From: Adiantum capillus-veneris
Lineage: Eukaryota; Streptophyta; Polypodiopsida; Polypodiales; Pteridaceae
Reading direction: 5' to 3'
DNA length: 64,000 bases
NCBI GenBank assembly: GCA_014529385.2
Contig: CM043945.1
Coordinates: forward strand, 144,052,741-144,116,740
In this document: in pieces, positions 1-12,170 of the stretch
How the letters are laid out: each line of letters begins with the position of its first letter
Numbering within the stretch: the first letter of the stretch is position 1
Made by a program: the position numbers and the translations under genes
Notes under the pieces: model-generated
What the model was told of the DNA's origin: nothing
Database searches by the model: none
The model's input: the letters and a program-made list of their open reading frames with translations, nothing else

Positions 1-1130
1 GTTAGTTTTGTCCGTCTCCTTTGCCTTAGTAGACTCGTCAGATGATTCAAGATCATCAACATGTGGGAGTTTGGATTCTTCTCTTTACCTTTGTTCCATC
101 TTGCGTTGAAGCTTATTCTAAATCTGTTGCCACATATCGCTGGCAATATTCAAAATTGCTATTGCCTCTTTTCTTCTTTGTGGTTTGATTATTTCAAGAG
201 CTTCAACACTCCTGTGTATTAGAGGCATGTCCTGCTCGTCCTCTCTTTCGTTATCTACGTCCATTCCAAGGCTTTTTTCCCCTCATTCCTTTGTTGGAGG
301 AGTCCTTCTCTTTGTGCTTGAGTCTCTTCTATAGTTCTTCGTGCTTGTGTAACGGGATTTTGTTATTTAGACCTGGTTGATCTTACCTTTACTCTTGTTT
401 ATCTAATTGTAAACTCGTCTTCTTTTCCTTCCTCTGAAGATTGATACTCTGAGGTGGTTTCTATATCCTTTGATTTAGCTTCATCATTGTGTGGAATATC
501 TGATTTTGTTTCCTCGCTATCAGAGTCATGTTGTTTTGGGATCTTCCCAGTTTCCCTTGTCTTTGGTAGGATTTTAGATGGTCTTGCTATCGGCTTCACC
601 GCTCTTTTGGATTATGAACTAGATCCAACTGTGCTTCTATAGGTGGTAATTCATCAATCACTGATCTGGCATTCATATATGATTTTCTCTTATGACTTTC
701 TTTGATGTTTGATTCCAATAAATTGTCAAGGATGTAATTCCCAAAGTCGCAGCTAACCACCCTTCTTTTTGCCAGCCCATATGCAAGATTGGTTCTCTGT
801 ATCACGGTGGCTTTTGCACTTTGAAGTGTTGTGGTATTAACTACAGAGGCAGCTCCCTCCCGAAGTAGATTATATCTTGATAGGTAAATTTGTGTCCCCT
901 CTACTTTAGAAATGCCTTCTTATTATCTTGGGCTTTGGTTTTGTGCAATAGATTACGCATTCCGGCACCAAGTGAAGAGCTTTGTTAATTATTTTTGTGG
1001 TGATTTTTACTTTGACGGTAGCCCCATCTTGTTGCGTTTGTGTTACTCCCCCCTTCCCCTTCCGATTCATCCCGGACGAAGATACGACATGGTACATGGG
1101 CTCAAACTATGTGTCTATGCAACCACGTGA
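1..1130 (-). pseudogene. Degenerate gag-like coding remnant, left edge
   Basis: On the minus strand this stretch reads as broken but protein-like sequence: charged, Ser/Glu-rich segments (about 399-599), a segment at 596-805 containing AYGLAKRRVVSCDFGNYILD, and a Lys/Thr-rich segment at 906-1097. Between 1 and 300 the minus strand still gives charged runs such as RSVEALEIIKPQRRKEAIAI, interrupted by stops, and it continues off the window. I see no catalytic motif. The composition and strand match the gag-like remnant at 7201-9342, so the two may be halves of one LTR element split by the CACTA insertion; this is inference, because no left CACTA end joins them. It could equally be an unrelated decayed gene. 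Confidence 0.3.
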
Positions 1131-1675
1131 AATGTGGCCCTATCGTGAAAATTGAAGAGATGCATTGGGTAAAGAGATGTTTGAAATCAACTAGCTTCAT
1201 TAAATTCAAGATGCCATAATTTTTTTTGCGGGAACGAATCACACCACCCATAAAGTGCATGTAACACAACCTAGATCAACATAATGTCAATCAAGGACAC
1301 AAATGACACGATAGGCACACGGAGAAAATATCGTTAGCTTGTGATGCTGAGACCATCCTACACATACAACACTCTGGAAGTCCAACTAAACCACAAACTA
1401 GAGTCTCACTGCTCTCAACTATATCACCTACCCACATACACGCAAACAGAAGAAAACTCACTAAATCATACCAGAATTGTATGGAACTTAAGGAACACCA
1501 TCCCCTCACTAGGATACACCTGCCCCTAAGCCTCTACACTGAAAATCCTTGCTCTAAACCCATATGTGGAAAACGTTTATAAAGAAAAAACAAAATCCTA
1601 GAAGTGCCCGAAATTGAAATCTATGAGACCTATGTGTATCTTATGTCGCTACAATTCTAACGACTACTTGCAGGC
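1131..1675. other. No gene recognised between gag remnant and CACTA transposase
   Basis: Only short open frames are present. I looked here for the left CACTA terminus (CACTACAAGAGGG) and subterminal TATAGCGAC repeats and found neither. Confidence 0.5.
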
Positions 1676-3275
1676 AGAAAACATAAATTGTTTAATATAA
1701 TGGATTGATAAAACTCCCTAAAGTTCCATGGATTTTGACAGTAGGCAAAGAAGGCAAAGTAAAAGAGATTATTCGATCCGTGCGGATGCCCACTGGCATA
1801 ATGCACTCGCTCCGAACATGTTTCACTAAAGAAGGGAAGCTTACTGGTTTGAAGTCACACGACTGTCATAAAATGTATCAGGTATGTTTGAGGTAGAATA
1901 CATCATATTGGAAATTGTGTAACATATCCGTGCATGGACTTTAATATCATTGCTAGGCGTGTTTTGCAGTTTATTTTACCGATGGCCATTGAGGGATGTT
2001 TATCTTTTGACGCCCGTAACACAATCTACAAACTTGCAAAGTTGGTGCAATGGATCTCACAAAACGAGATTCATGTAGATTCCATACCATCCACCAAACT
2101 AAATGCTGCGAAGGCTATATGTTCAAGAAACATTTTCCAACTACCATGCTAACCATTCAAGTGCATCTTCTTGTTCACATAGTTGATGAGGGGAAATAAC
2201 TGGCACAGTGCATTCCAGATGGATGTTCTTTTTAGAACGTTTCATGAAAACCCTCAAGGGATATGTACGTTAGAAGGCACGTCCAGAGGGTAGCATGGCA
2301 AAAGGTTGGCTGGTATTAGAGTGCCTATTCTACATTGAAGAGTGGCTAGACGGATTTGATAAAGCTCAAGACACACACTCTAGCGAACCATAGATGATGA
2401 GCACATATCTCAGATGGTCATGTGCAATCTCGGTGTTGACAAAAAAATGACGGAGGATCTAGAGGCTAAAATCAATCGATTTTGAATGCTTCACAATCCA
2501 GTCATGCAAAAGTGGATTTCACAATACGAGGATGCAAAGCAAGAGCAACAAAGGGAACGAATCGAGTGGAGACGGGGAAGATGGCCACCAATGAATTATC
2601 CAGCGAGTCTTGAGAGCCTACCAACATTCATGAGCTTAAGATGGTTGCACAACCAATTGATTAGTGCACAAGAGTGCGGCGAACAAGTGACTGAGGAGGA
2701 GTGGGAGTACTCTCGGGGTTGCACAACCAAGGTAAGATTGCAATGTACAACTCGGGTCTTCTAGATGTTTGGACGGCCACTCATAATCTTTGTTGATTGT
2801 AGTATAAGTCATACATGGTGTAAAGGTCAACATTTTAGGGTGGAACGGATTGACAAAAAGCACTTTACACAAGATTATGGAATCATGGCAAAATTTGAAC
2901 AGTCTAGTCAATGATGGTCCTCTGATGCAGATCCTATGGTGGAGGAACTCACTTACTTCGGCATGCTACAAGAGATTCTAAGGATCGATTATAGAGGTTT
3001 TTTTGTGGATTTGTTTGACATGTAGTGGTTCAAGATAAACATGGAGGGTCGCAATGCTATAGTGCGCAGAGGAGAGTCAGGTTTCCTTGAGGTGGATTCA
3101 ACTAAAAAATGGACTAACCTAAGAGACACTTTCGTACTATTGTGAACAAGTAAGTCTGTGAACATCCAATTTTAGAGGACTGATGGTCTGGAAGCACTCA
3201 TGTAAGTTATGTGGCTCTTGCAGGTGGTATTTTATCCTACAAAGTCTGCATCAAACTGGTGGTATATGTAATGGA
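1676..3275 (+). pseudogene. CACTA (En/Spm) TNP2-type transposase, C-terminal part, decayed
   Basis: This is the C-terminal half of the transposase that cuts and moves CACTA elements. The exon at about 1705-1880 ends with LTGLKSHDCHKMYQ, a hallmark of plant TNP2 proteins. A GT-AG intron (gtatgt after 1879, gcag before about 1970) leads into FILPMAIEGCLSFDARNTIY, the start of the DUF4218-type domain. That domain continues with a frameshift near 2200 (TVHSRWMFFLERFMKTLKGY, then RPEGSMAKGWLV) and an in-frame stop. Around 2486-2764 the usual RWLHNQLISAQ and VTEEEWEYSRGC motifs appear. From about 2880 to 3150 a DUF4216-like part follows (EELTYFGMLQEILRIDYRGF, SGFLEVDSTKKW), with a last intron to about 3227. 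The N-terminal DDE part is missing from the window. Several frameshifts and stops make it non-functional. The family call is firm. Confidence 0.85.
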
Positions 3276-5338
3276 ATTGGCCTATTTAACTTGAGAGTAG
3301 CAAAAATTAATGAGAGTACTTTTGAGAAATAACTTTGTGAGCATAACGGGTGAACATATTTGAAGATGGCAACATAATCATAGCAATTAGTTAACTTGGC
3401 ATGAACAATACTTTTGCAAGAGAGAGAATTTAGAGAACATGACAACAGTTGAGGACCGGATTTATGTGGAGCCGGTCCCCCCTCCAATAGGCATTTGTAT
3501 TATGATTTCTCCCATTAAGAGAGACTTGTTACAATACAGTCTTTGTGTTCCTTGTGACCTAGGTGATGCAATGAAGATGGAAAGCTTCATGCATCACAAA
3601 CATAACATAAACTTGAAGAAAGCTTTAACTATCCCAAGCCTTAGTCCCAAGACCTCAAACACCTTTGAAGGTGGAGAGAGCTAGCAGGGAATGAGGGTAG
3701 GGAAGAGGAAGAAGAAACATTTTGTAGGAGAAAGAATTAGTTCTTCACTTATCATACTCTTGTTGCTAGAATACATAATAGCATAGTAATGAAGAAGAAG
3801 GAGATGGCAAGCTTAAGCATTGAAGCATGGCTCTTGGTTGGATTTGCACTCCATAGCCAAGAGTGTTGGTGTAGGCTCTCAACCTCTACTTGCTTGGAGA
3901 GGGAGCTCTTGCAGTTTGCATAGCACACAATGAGAGTGCTTGTGAGTGTGTGTGGGTGAGTATACCCCTCAAGCAAGCCCCCTCCTTGCTAGGTCGACCC
4001 CCCCTTCTAGCTCATAATTGAAGCTCATTGGCTCTTGCCAAGCCTAGCCAATCACAAGCTTGGGCCATTTCTAGCATTAGGTGTAGGCTTGGGACAAGTG
4101 TCCCCCTTTCCCCTTTGAGAGAGAGGACTTGATAAATGCAAAAACAATTAGATAATTCAAGTAATTTATCATTGGACCCCTTTGAAGCTTAGCCAATAGG
4201 CTTCAAGCAGCACATGAAGGTAACATGGGTAGGGACCTGACATGTGTCCTTGCTGCCTCTTCAAGTTGGGGCTTCCCTTGTGTGTGTGAGTGTGTGTTCT
4301 CTATCTAATCCCTAGGAAAAGGGCTCGTCCCCCCTCTTGTAGGGATGCTTTTGACTTTAGGTGTTCAAGCACCTTACTTACCAAGCATGACAAAGCACTT
4401 GAACTAGGGGGTATTCCCACAAGCATCTCAGGCAAGCATGTCAAGGCACCTCAAGCACCTTAATCAAGCGGCAAGTCAAGCACCTCAAGCATGGAGTAAG
4501 TCAAGCACCTCAAGCACCTTAATCAAGCACCTCAAGCAGGACAAGCACCTCAAGCACGACAAGCACCTCAAGCAGGACAAGCACCTCGAGCTTGGGCCGG
4601 GTTCCCACCTCAAGCTCAGCCCTAGATTACCTAAGGTCAAAGGAATTTTACACACATTATTGGAGGTCTTCAATGAAGCTAACCCTAAGGTCTTATGCTC
4701 CATTGGTTAGCCTTGCTCTTTGATAGACCATCTCCCATTTGGGCCCCTTTACCATTGGCCCCGTGTTGAGATAGATCTATAAGCACATATCTATATCTTA
4801 ACACTTGTTCCCGTTTATTCTCCCACATTAAGTGATCAATTTAATATGAGAAAATCATTTGGGTTGGTTAGATATTAGATTTTATGACAGTATATCATAG
4901 AGGTAGGCGCTCGTAGTGCATGGACATATGAGGGCTACCATGTGCCAATCACAATGGCATTAGTGGAGGAGATCAAACAGGATATTGTTGAGCCGAAAGC
5001 CGCTGAGGTGGTACAATGCTGCTACTCTCTATGGGATGCATACAAAGGATCTACAAAATGAAACGAAGGACATCTGCCTAAACGGAGAGCTCTATATAGA
5101 CATAGGGACTTATGCTGAGTTATGCGAGGATGAGAGAGAGACCTCTTAAAGCCATAAATATTGTATTTGTTTATTTTTTCTCTTTTTATAATATATATTG
5201 TATTTACGTGGAGTTTTTTCTATTGTTGTCTATGTGCTATACTTGAGAAATTTAAACTGTGTTTAATCAAATTATAACTTGGCAGAAGATTTTCTTCTCC
5301 ATTCATCATTAAGATCTAATGTTTGTGTGTTTAATGCA
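3276..5338. other. CACTA internal spacer
   Basis: Non-coding DNA between the two CACTA coding regions. It holds the minisatellite at 4419-4596, an imperfect palindrome at 4764-4803 (TGTTGAGATA facing TATCTTAACA) and a short plus-strand reading at about 4939-5045 (ALVEEIKQDIVEPKAAEVVQ) that may be an old exon. No other gene recognised. Confidence 0.5.
4419..4596. repeat. Minisatellite, 18-bp unit
   Basis: Imperfect tandem repeats of AAGCACCTCAAGCAGGAC. The cleanest units start at 4525, 4543, 4561 and 4579; more degenerate units precede them from about 4419. One frame encodes a repeated His-Leu-Lys-rich peptide, which I regard as an accident of the repeat. Confidence 0.85.
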
Positions 5339-5341
5339 GGT

Positions 5342-6660
5342 ATGGACGATGATGAGTTTCTTTCTTCCTTGCAGAGTAGGTGGTACAAGGAGCATCATTG
5401 CTCTCGAGTACCGTCGCATCGTTCCACTCCTTTAGCGTCTCCCTCTGTTTCGGAGCATTCACTGAGCTCCGAGAGTTTGGTGTCGACGAGACGATCTACA
5501 CAATCTTCTAGGCATCGACGTTCAATGGTGGTAGGGGTGGTTGCTGTGGAGATGACTCCACTGATACTTTGACACCACCTCATAGTTGACGAGGCTCCTT
5601 ACCTTCCCCTTCTTTGCCCGCCCCCACACCAACCACAACATCGCCATCTACTCCAGGTTTTGCACGGCTATCGGCCGTTCTTGGCTACACACCACTCACT
5701 ACTCCTCCGGGAGTCACCCCAGCCGACACTCCTTGCTTTGGGGTCTAGACTCCAATGGAGACACCTATCTTCCGTACCCCCATCAAGACACCACTTGATA
5801 TGCCACTTGAGACCCTGATGAGACACCTAGGTTCACACATCACAGGCGAGAGGGCTTACCATACTTGATCGACATCAGCGGTGGCATCATCTTGGATGAC
5901 GATGACAAGAAGGTGATCTCACGCATGCGTGGCCTTTGCTCTCAGTTGTTTAGACACTACATACTAAACACCTGGAGTGAAGTGCCGAATGAATTAAAAG
6001 ACAGAGTCGTGAGTATGCGGCATGACGAGTTTCCCGTGTCAAGTAAGGATGAGCGCTTCAATGAAGACCTGATGAAGGTGCAGATGCACAAATACTGCAA
6101 GCACAAGCGTTCTGAAGTGCAAAAAGAAATAAAGCATGGGTGGAATAGGCCAGATTGGCTGGCCAAAGAAGATTGGAAGAATGCAAAGCAAGCAGCACGC
6201 AAGTGGAAGCAACAAAAGGAGGCAGCCAAAGTGCGAGTAGAGGAAGGGAGCTCGCACCACACTTGGGGAGCGGCGGGTGGGCATCATTTGAGGCCAATTT
6301 TGTAAGTGTTTTTTCATTTCCCTTTAGGTTTGGTAGTTATGGATAATTGTACTTTTAAATTCTATCATAACGTATTCTTTGTATGTTTTGAACAGTGGTC
6401 GATGACAGGACGTGACCCCACACCATACGAGCGCGAGTATGCGGGCAAAAAGGGCTTACACATCCTTATGGACATTCTCAGTTCTCATGCCGACATAAAT
6501 AGTATTTCACTTTACTCTCTTACATTTGTTGTATTTAATGATAACCTAAGAAAATAGTGTTTATACTTACAAAAAGTTTTATTGTTTTTTTTTTACAGAA
6601 TCTGATAGATACGCCGCTTGGAAACGTCTGATTAGACGACGTCAATCTAGCTATAGCCAG
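5342..6660 (+). pseudogene. CACTA second ORF, Transposase_24-like protein
   Basis: This lies downstream of the TNP2 remnant, in the place where plant CACTA elements carry their second gene. A plausible start is the ATG at 5342, just after an intron acceptor (tgcag). The first part is Thr/Pro/Ser-rich (about 5420-5860), with stops. The 5865-6301 part is open for 146 codons and contains WNRPDWLAKEDWKNAKQAAR and a basic KWKQQKEAAK run, matching the conserved block of Transposase_24/TNP1-like proteins. A GT donor at 6302 and acceptors at about 6395 and 6598 fit introns, followed by TGRDPTPYEREYA and SDRYAAWKRLIRRRQ. Joining 6301 to 6396 gives a stop after three codons, so either the real junction differs or the gene is broken. 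Family assignment is by motif pattern and position. Confidence 0.65.
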
Positions 6661-6950
6661 ATAACACTAGTTTGCTTTTGTCATAGCATGTATATATCAT
6701 GATGTGTGCACGTCATTTTTGTAAGTATTGGCCAATGATGTATTTTCTCAATAACGACAATTGTGTTGTAGCTAACATAAATAATTTTTCCTATGATGTG
6801 TATAGTTTTTTCATTGTATTACTTTTGTCAATCCACTTTCGTCAAACTACTTTTGTCTGTCAGTTTTGCATCTTTATTTTGGAAACAATGTTCAATATGG
6901 TTGAGGGTGGCAGGGCATTCAATGCCTTGCAACCCAAATTTTTTTATTCT
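6661..6950. other. AT-rich CACTA 3' spacer
   Basis: No gene seen. AT-rich sequence between the last exon-like segment and the subterminal repeats. Confidence 0.5.
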
Positions 6951-7197
6951 CGGGCGTCGCTATAAGCATTTCTATATAAGGTTTTGCAGCATCGCTATAT
7001 TCTTCACTAAAATGAGGATTGTTGCGTTGCAATAGGCGTTGCTAAAGGCATCGCTATATAGCAATTGTTATAGCGACGGTTATAGAGACGTCTATAGCGA
7101 CACCTTTAGCGACGCCTATAGAGATGTCGGGGGATAAAAAAACCGATTGTAGTTTTGTTGCTACAGCCGTCACAAGTGCATGTACCCTCTTGTAGTG
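6951..7197 (+). mobile_element. CACTA 3' end: subterminal repeats and terminal inverted repeat
   Basis: From 6951 to 7125 short motifs of the type TATAGCGACG recur in direct and inverted form (for example 7070-7125), as expected for the subterminal transposase-binding repeats of CACTA elements. The element ends at 7197: read on the minus strand the last bases are CACTACAAGAGGGTACATGC, a classic CACTA terminus. The next three bases, CTG (7198-7200), would be one copy of the 3-bp target duplication. The matching left end is not in the window. Confidence 0.85.
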
Positions 7198-7200
7198 CTG

Positions 7201-9342
7201 GTTTACCCATCTGCTTAGCTCACTCGCTTCATTGGCCTCTCTGACTTGTTTCCACAATTTGTCAAAACCATCTATTTCTTTACAACTCTCAGGTAAAGCT
7301 ATGTTAAATCCCTCGGAAGAGTTATTCGTGGTATTCAACACTATCCTTGGCTCTAATGCAAGGTCTTTGAGCTTTTGTCCGTGCTGTGATTGGAATCTGG
7401 CTCTTTTCATTCCTTGTTTGGTGGTATTACTGGTGTAGGTGGGACAAGGATGACACCGTCAGGTTCCAACTTGTGGTTCTAGTAAATCTTGGGCTTCTTG
7501 AATCATTTTCTTGCATATGTCAAGCCTATCCTTTTCTAGTTCCACATATGGATATGTCATCCACCTCTGTTCTTGGGTTTGGTTGTTTTTTAGCTTTGTT
7601 TCATAGGATTTTAGGAGGGCCTCTAATGGCTCACTAACCTTCTCGACCAACATTGATCCTCCCGAGCTAGCACTTCTTGGCTCAGTTTTCGTTGATGGTT
7701 CTTTTGGAGGTTGAGACATCTGTGTAAGAGAAGGTGCAACCACTTCCTCATGTTTTCTTATCTTCTCTTCAGCTTTGGTGAGCTTCTCAACCAGGTATTT
7801 TTGCTCACGCTCCATATACGCTTTCATCCTAGCCTTTCTAGCTTTCCAGCTGTTTAGTTTGCTCTTGGTTTTTTGACTAGGTGCATCAGTCTTTGGTTCA
7901 CCCGTCTGTGGAATCACGTTTGTTTCCATTTTCTCTGTCTCTAGATTCTCAAAAACTTTCCTTTTGAGCTTGCGCTCTCGTAACTACTTGAACTGGTACG
8001 ATGTTTTCATTTTTTGAGCTATTGGGTAGCTGAACAATTTTTGAGACAATTGTTGTGTTCTTTCTGACTTAGTTTGGTTTTTTTGGACAGTTGGGGATCA
8101 AGTGAATGACACCATAGTCAAGACAATAGGTGTTTACTTGTGTGATCTCCGTTTGAGGACATTGTTTGACCAAGTGGTTGTCATGGCTCTTGTGACAATC
8201 TATCTCTAGTTGAGGAGTTTCTTCATGCAATTCCTCTTGGCTATATACAGGCTTTGACCTTGCTAAGCCTCTATTAGCAATGAGCTGCAATGTCCTTTTG
8301 TCCATCTCATACCTTCTTTCTTGAAGTCAAAACGCAAGAGGTGGAGGTTGTACCAGCCTCATCATTCCACTTGTTTCTCTCATCTTTTGTCGCTTTGAAG
8401 GGTAGTACCTACTTTGGTTGTCATAATTCATTGTATCTGGTACTAGTTCTTGTTTGATGGATGGTTCCATCCTCTACGTATATCTCATTTCTATAGGCAT
8501 TCTAGCACTTGGAAATGGAGGGTGTTGTTTGAAGACAAAAGCTGTGGTCTTGCAACTCGTACAGGTCCTGGCGCATTTCTCATAGCGTATCTAAGTGGAG
8601 TAGGTGCTACAGGAGTCGTTTGTACATACGTCTCCTTAGCATATTACATGCCATAGTAACACTCTTCCCTCATATGGTTTGTCCATTTTCTCTCAATTTT
8701 GCACCATAGAGGTTCTTGGAGGTCAGATTTGACAAGAGGAGCAAGTCTCAGAGCTAATCCTTCTATAAGCTTCAATTGCTCACTAGATACCTCTCGCTTT
8801 AATGTGGATTGGGTTCTTGGTGAATCACTCCTCTAAGAAGATGTGTCACTCTCGCTCTCAGTATCATATCTTCTCAAGGTTCCTCTCTGATTTGGATAGG
8901 AGTAAGTTATAGGGGGTGGTTATGGTACATATGGTCCTATTGTCACCGTAATTCCACCTCTAGAAAAGTCATGTTATATGGTTGCATCTGGGTACAACCA
9001 TGGTCCATTAGGCAAATTCACTTGAGGAGGCATATCTGCCATCTTTGTGCTCATTTCATCTCTTGTTATCTCTCTAGAAGGGAATCTAGGTGGCTCCCTT
9101 TTTGGACTTCTCATAGGAATTCTCGTGCTTGGTGGAGATATCTGTGGTCCTTCATTAACCAAATATCCAACTCTTTCTAGTGCATTGTGTGGGTTTGTGT
9201 CAAATTGTGGATAGATTGGCATTTTAGCACTTCTAGCTTGGCTTGCCATACCTCTGGTCATATCTACAAAAGGATTGGTGGATTGGCTTTCTATCGTGAT
9301 GATCTTAGCTTTCTTAATGTCATGACTACTCAATACCCTCAA
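7201..9342 (-). pseudogene. LTR-retrotransposon gag-like protein with two degenerate zinc knuckles
   Basis: Read on the minus strand from 9342, protein-like sequence runs almost to the CACTA end. It starts with a Pro/Arg-rich segment (8974-9342) and goes on through Ser/Glu-rich and basic segments with several stops. Two zinc-knuckle-like motifs follow at about 8069-8305 (CHKSHDNHLVKQC and CLDYGVIHLIPNC); in each, the second Cys is replaced and the spacing is one residue short of CX2CX4HX4C. A coiled-coil-like block with KARKARMKAYMEREQKYLVE lies at 7459-7929, and a last block at 7201-7410 ends in SELSRWVNQ directly at the CACTA terminus. Paired knuckles and strand agree with the primer site at 11318-11330, so I read this as gag of that old minus-strand LTR element. 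No protease or polymerase is visible; it would lie to the left. Confidence 0.5.
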
Positions 9343-11317
9343 GATAGTCCTTATTAATAATCACCTTTGGCCCTTTGTCAGGTCCCTAAAAGTCAAGCCT
9401 CGGTGATATTTTGACCTCTGGATATTGGTTCTAGGTATCCTAAAAGGTTGGATTCAGGAAACCTAGGAAGCTTTTCTCCTAACTATACCTGACCAAATTG
9501 GAGTTGTCTATCAAACGTTAGAGTAGTTTTGGTGAACTGCACTTGAAACAACACTCAAAACAATTTTAGGATCAAGAATGTTTTTTTGTATCTTGACCAA
9601 ATATGACCCAAATCTGTTGAAACTTGGTCACTAGGCTTCTTTTATGTTGGTAAACACTTCTGTGAGCTTAGATGTAACTTTTGACCTCTACTTTGGCACT
9701 TGAAACATCATACACATATAAGGGCCAGATTTTGGTCAAATCAGACATTTGAGTGTACCTCAATGTCCTTGAGAATAAAAGAAGTCCCTAGCCAAAATTT
9801 CATAGAATTTGGAGCTCATTTGGGCTTGCGAAGAGCAAAAGATAGAAAACTGCAGATTCAGGCTTGTATTGGTCTTAACTTGGTCAAAAAATGTCCAAAT
9901 TGAATTTTTGAAACTTGCTAAGAGTTGCTTGAGTGATAAGGAATCAGTGGAACACAATTCACCTCATTCTCCCACAAAAGACATTATACGCATATAATGT
10001 CTCAAGTGTCAAAATAAAGGTTAAATTGACAAACTAAAACTTGCGGCCATGAGTAGCTCGTAGATGGGCAAGCACATATGCTCCGTTCCATGAGGAATGC
10101 TTGGCATCGATATGTAGCTCTTTCCATGAGTAGCTCGTAGATGCGCAAGCACGTATGCTCCGTTCCACGAGGAATGCTTGGTGTCGATATGTAGCTCTTG
10201 CCGAGGCTAGTGCAATGGTGCAATCGAATCTCCAATGTGATGAATGAGCGGGGAGTAGCACCAAGATGAAGCTCACGCTCTCTCTCTTCCTCTCTCTCAC
10301 ACACAGTCGACGACAACTTAAAACTTATGATAATGATAAAGTTGTCTTTACAAAATGAATAGGTACCTTATATACTAGTTTGAGGGGTCAAATGGCCTGG
10401 TAGTTACAATCTAGAAGTGCCATTGCACCCCGACTTCTGCAACTAGACTACCTACTTATTACAAATAATGTTTATGACCATAATCCGTAGCATTTCATAA
10501 ATTTTAGAAAATAAGGCTTTGTTGAGTTATGTCGTGTTGTTGACCTAGCCGTCAACAAATTTATTTATATCAAGATTTGTACAAAGTTGAGATCTCATCA
10601 AGAAGTTGGATGAGCATCTTTTTATTCTATCATAATATATACAAAGGGTAGCTTTGCCAAAAAGCTAGATGATTCTCAGAGACGGATTCCCAAGGACATA
10701 TTGGTACAATCAAGAGGTATTTGTGGATAAGTTTTTACAAACTACTATTTCATTTGAGTAGTAGCTCCTGTACACATATTTGAGAGGTTTGATCATGTAA
10801 GTAGGGATCACTTTGACCATTTTATTGAAAACCCATTCCTTTCAGGTCTGGTCAATGCCATCTTGAGAGATAACAGTGTAATCATCCCTGGACCCTAGTA
10901 GTAATCATCCCTGGACCCTAGTAGTACCAAGAAAGTAGTAAAGCTGGATAACGTGCAACTCTTTCCCCATCGAAGCTTCTTAAGATCATAGGAGAGGCAT
11001 CTGAGCTTCCTCGCATTGATGTAGAAGATGAAACCTTTGCAGTCCCATGCAAGCTCCCATCCCCTTTTGATTCTTGTTGATGGAGGAGAGAAATCCTTCA
11101 TCAAAATCTTCATCATGCTAGAACAAAAAGCAAAATTTGAAGAGCAACAAGCCTCAAAACACATTATCTCAAAGGTCTCGAACTTGTGATATTCAACATC
11201 AGCATCTTCTTGAAACATTGATGCTCATAAGTTCTCGAACTTAAGTCTCCAATTCATTTTTTTCCAAATTTTCAAACAATAAATGTTTCTAGTTACCTAA
11301 CCTAGGCTCAAGCCTAG
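9343..11317. other. Presumed 5' leader of the old minus-strand LTR element
   Basis: Mostly non-coding. It contains the 77-bp duplication at 10047-10200, a perfect 23-bp duplication at 10878-10923 (unit GTAATCATCCCTGGACCCTA plus GTA) and a 107-codon minus-strand open frame (10895-11218) that is Cys/Phe-rich and that I do not recognise. Confidence 0.4.
10047..10200. repeat. Tandem duplication, 77-bp unit
   Basis: Two adjacent copies, 10047-10123 and 10124-10200, both beginning CCATGAGTAGCTCGTAGATG and differing at only a few positions. Confidence 0.9.
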
Positions 11318-11330
11318 ACTTTGATACCAC
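11318..11330 (-). other. Primer-binding site of the old minus-strand LTR element
   Basis: On the minus strand this reads TGGTATCAAAGTC, close to the initiator-Met tRNA site TGGTATCAGAGC. It lies directly inside an LTR edge that ends GGGGACATCACA on that strand, so minus-strand synthesis of an element running leftwards would start here. Confidence 0.65.
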
Positions 11331-11331
11331 G

Positions 11332-11659
11332 TGTGATGTCCCCACCCTATTACCATAACCTTTTGGCAATTGGAGGGTACCTAACATGTTGATAGGACCT
11401 AATCACTTGAGAAAACAAGGTCAAGAGGGCATTTATTTCCAATGGACAGCCTCTTGTCAACAGGTAACTTGAGTTCGAACCATTAAAGAGGGTTCCTAGC
11501 CTTGTCTAGCAAGGAAAGCATAAACTAACACGAGAATTTTATACGTCCCTAATTCTCACCTTCCAAAAGATAAAAAAACCAAATACCTTTTTTCCCACAA
11601 CTTGCAAGGGCACGTATAATTGGGACTTCTTGAAATGTGGCATAATGAGTCTCTAATTT
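11332..11659 (-). mobile_element. 5' LTR of the old element, split by a later insertion
   Basis: The LTR edge is at 11332 (TGTGATGTCCCC on the plus strand). The LTR runs right to 11659, where the younger LTR element at 11660-17379 begins. It should resume at 17385, after the target duplication AATTT. I cannot see its outer end. Confidence 0.55.
11655..11659. repeat. Left target-site duplication AATTT
   Basis: Five bases before the left LTR, identical to 17380-17384 after the right LTR. Confidence 0.9.
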
Positions 11660-12156
11660 TGTTATAGAATTGATATTTTACTATTTATTGCAGCTGATAG
11701 GTGGAAAAGACTAGACCCAGCTTGGCCTATGCGAATGGATATGTATATCATGTACATTTTATTATTCAAGTGCTCTTTTATGAGCTTTGGCCATTTATGA
11801 CCGGCCGGCCAGTTTATAACCAATTTGACCATTCAAGAAATCTATATAACAAATACGTGCAAGAGGGAAATGGTCACTCTTGCACGGGGGGAGATTGCAC
11901 CTAGTGTCTGTGTATTCTTCTCTCCTCTCCTCTCTTCTCTTCTCTTTCTTGTCGTGCCAGGCGTAGCACTCCCCTCTAGGGAGTACGCCTACACGCGTTC
12001 TAGCACTCTCTCGCCGCTCTCTATCTTTCTTTGTTCGTGTATATCGTCGATTATGCATCTATGTGGTTGCCAGGTATGTCGATTAGTATGTTCTATGGTT
12101 TCTAGTATGCTATTTTGGGTATTTTTGCAGGGAACTCCACGCCTCCGACTGTAGCA
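11660..12156 (+). repeat. Left LTR of the LARD-like element
   Basis: 497 bp, beginning TGTTATAGAATTG and ending GACTGTAGCA. It differs from the right LTR mainly by an extra TTCTC in a pyrimidine tract and scattered single changes. Confidence 0.92.
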
Positions 12157-12157
12157 G

Positions 12158-12170
12158 CGGTATCAGAGCC
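12158..12170 (+). other. Primer-binding site of the LARD-like element
   Basis: CGGTATCAGAGCC starts two bases after the left LTR. It matches the initiator-Met tRNA site TGGTATCAGAGC apart from the first base. Confidence 0.85.

Noticed and set aside
7201-9342. Endogenous pararetrovirus coat protein
   Set aside because: The zinc knuckles could suggest it, but there is no movement protein, protease or RT nearby, and an LTR edge with a primer site lies on the same strand at 11318-11332.
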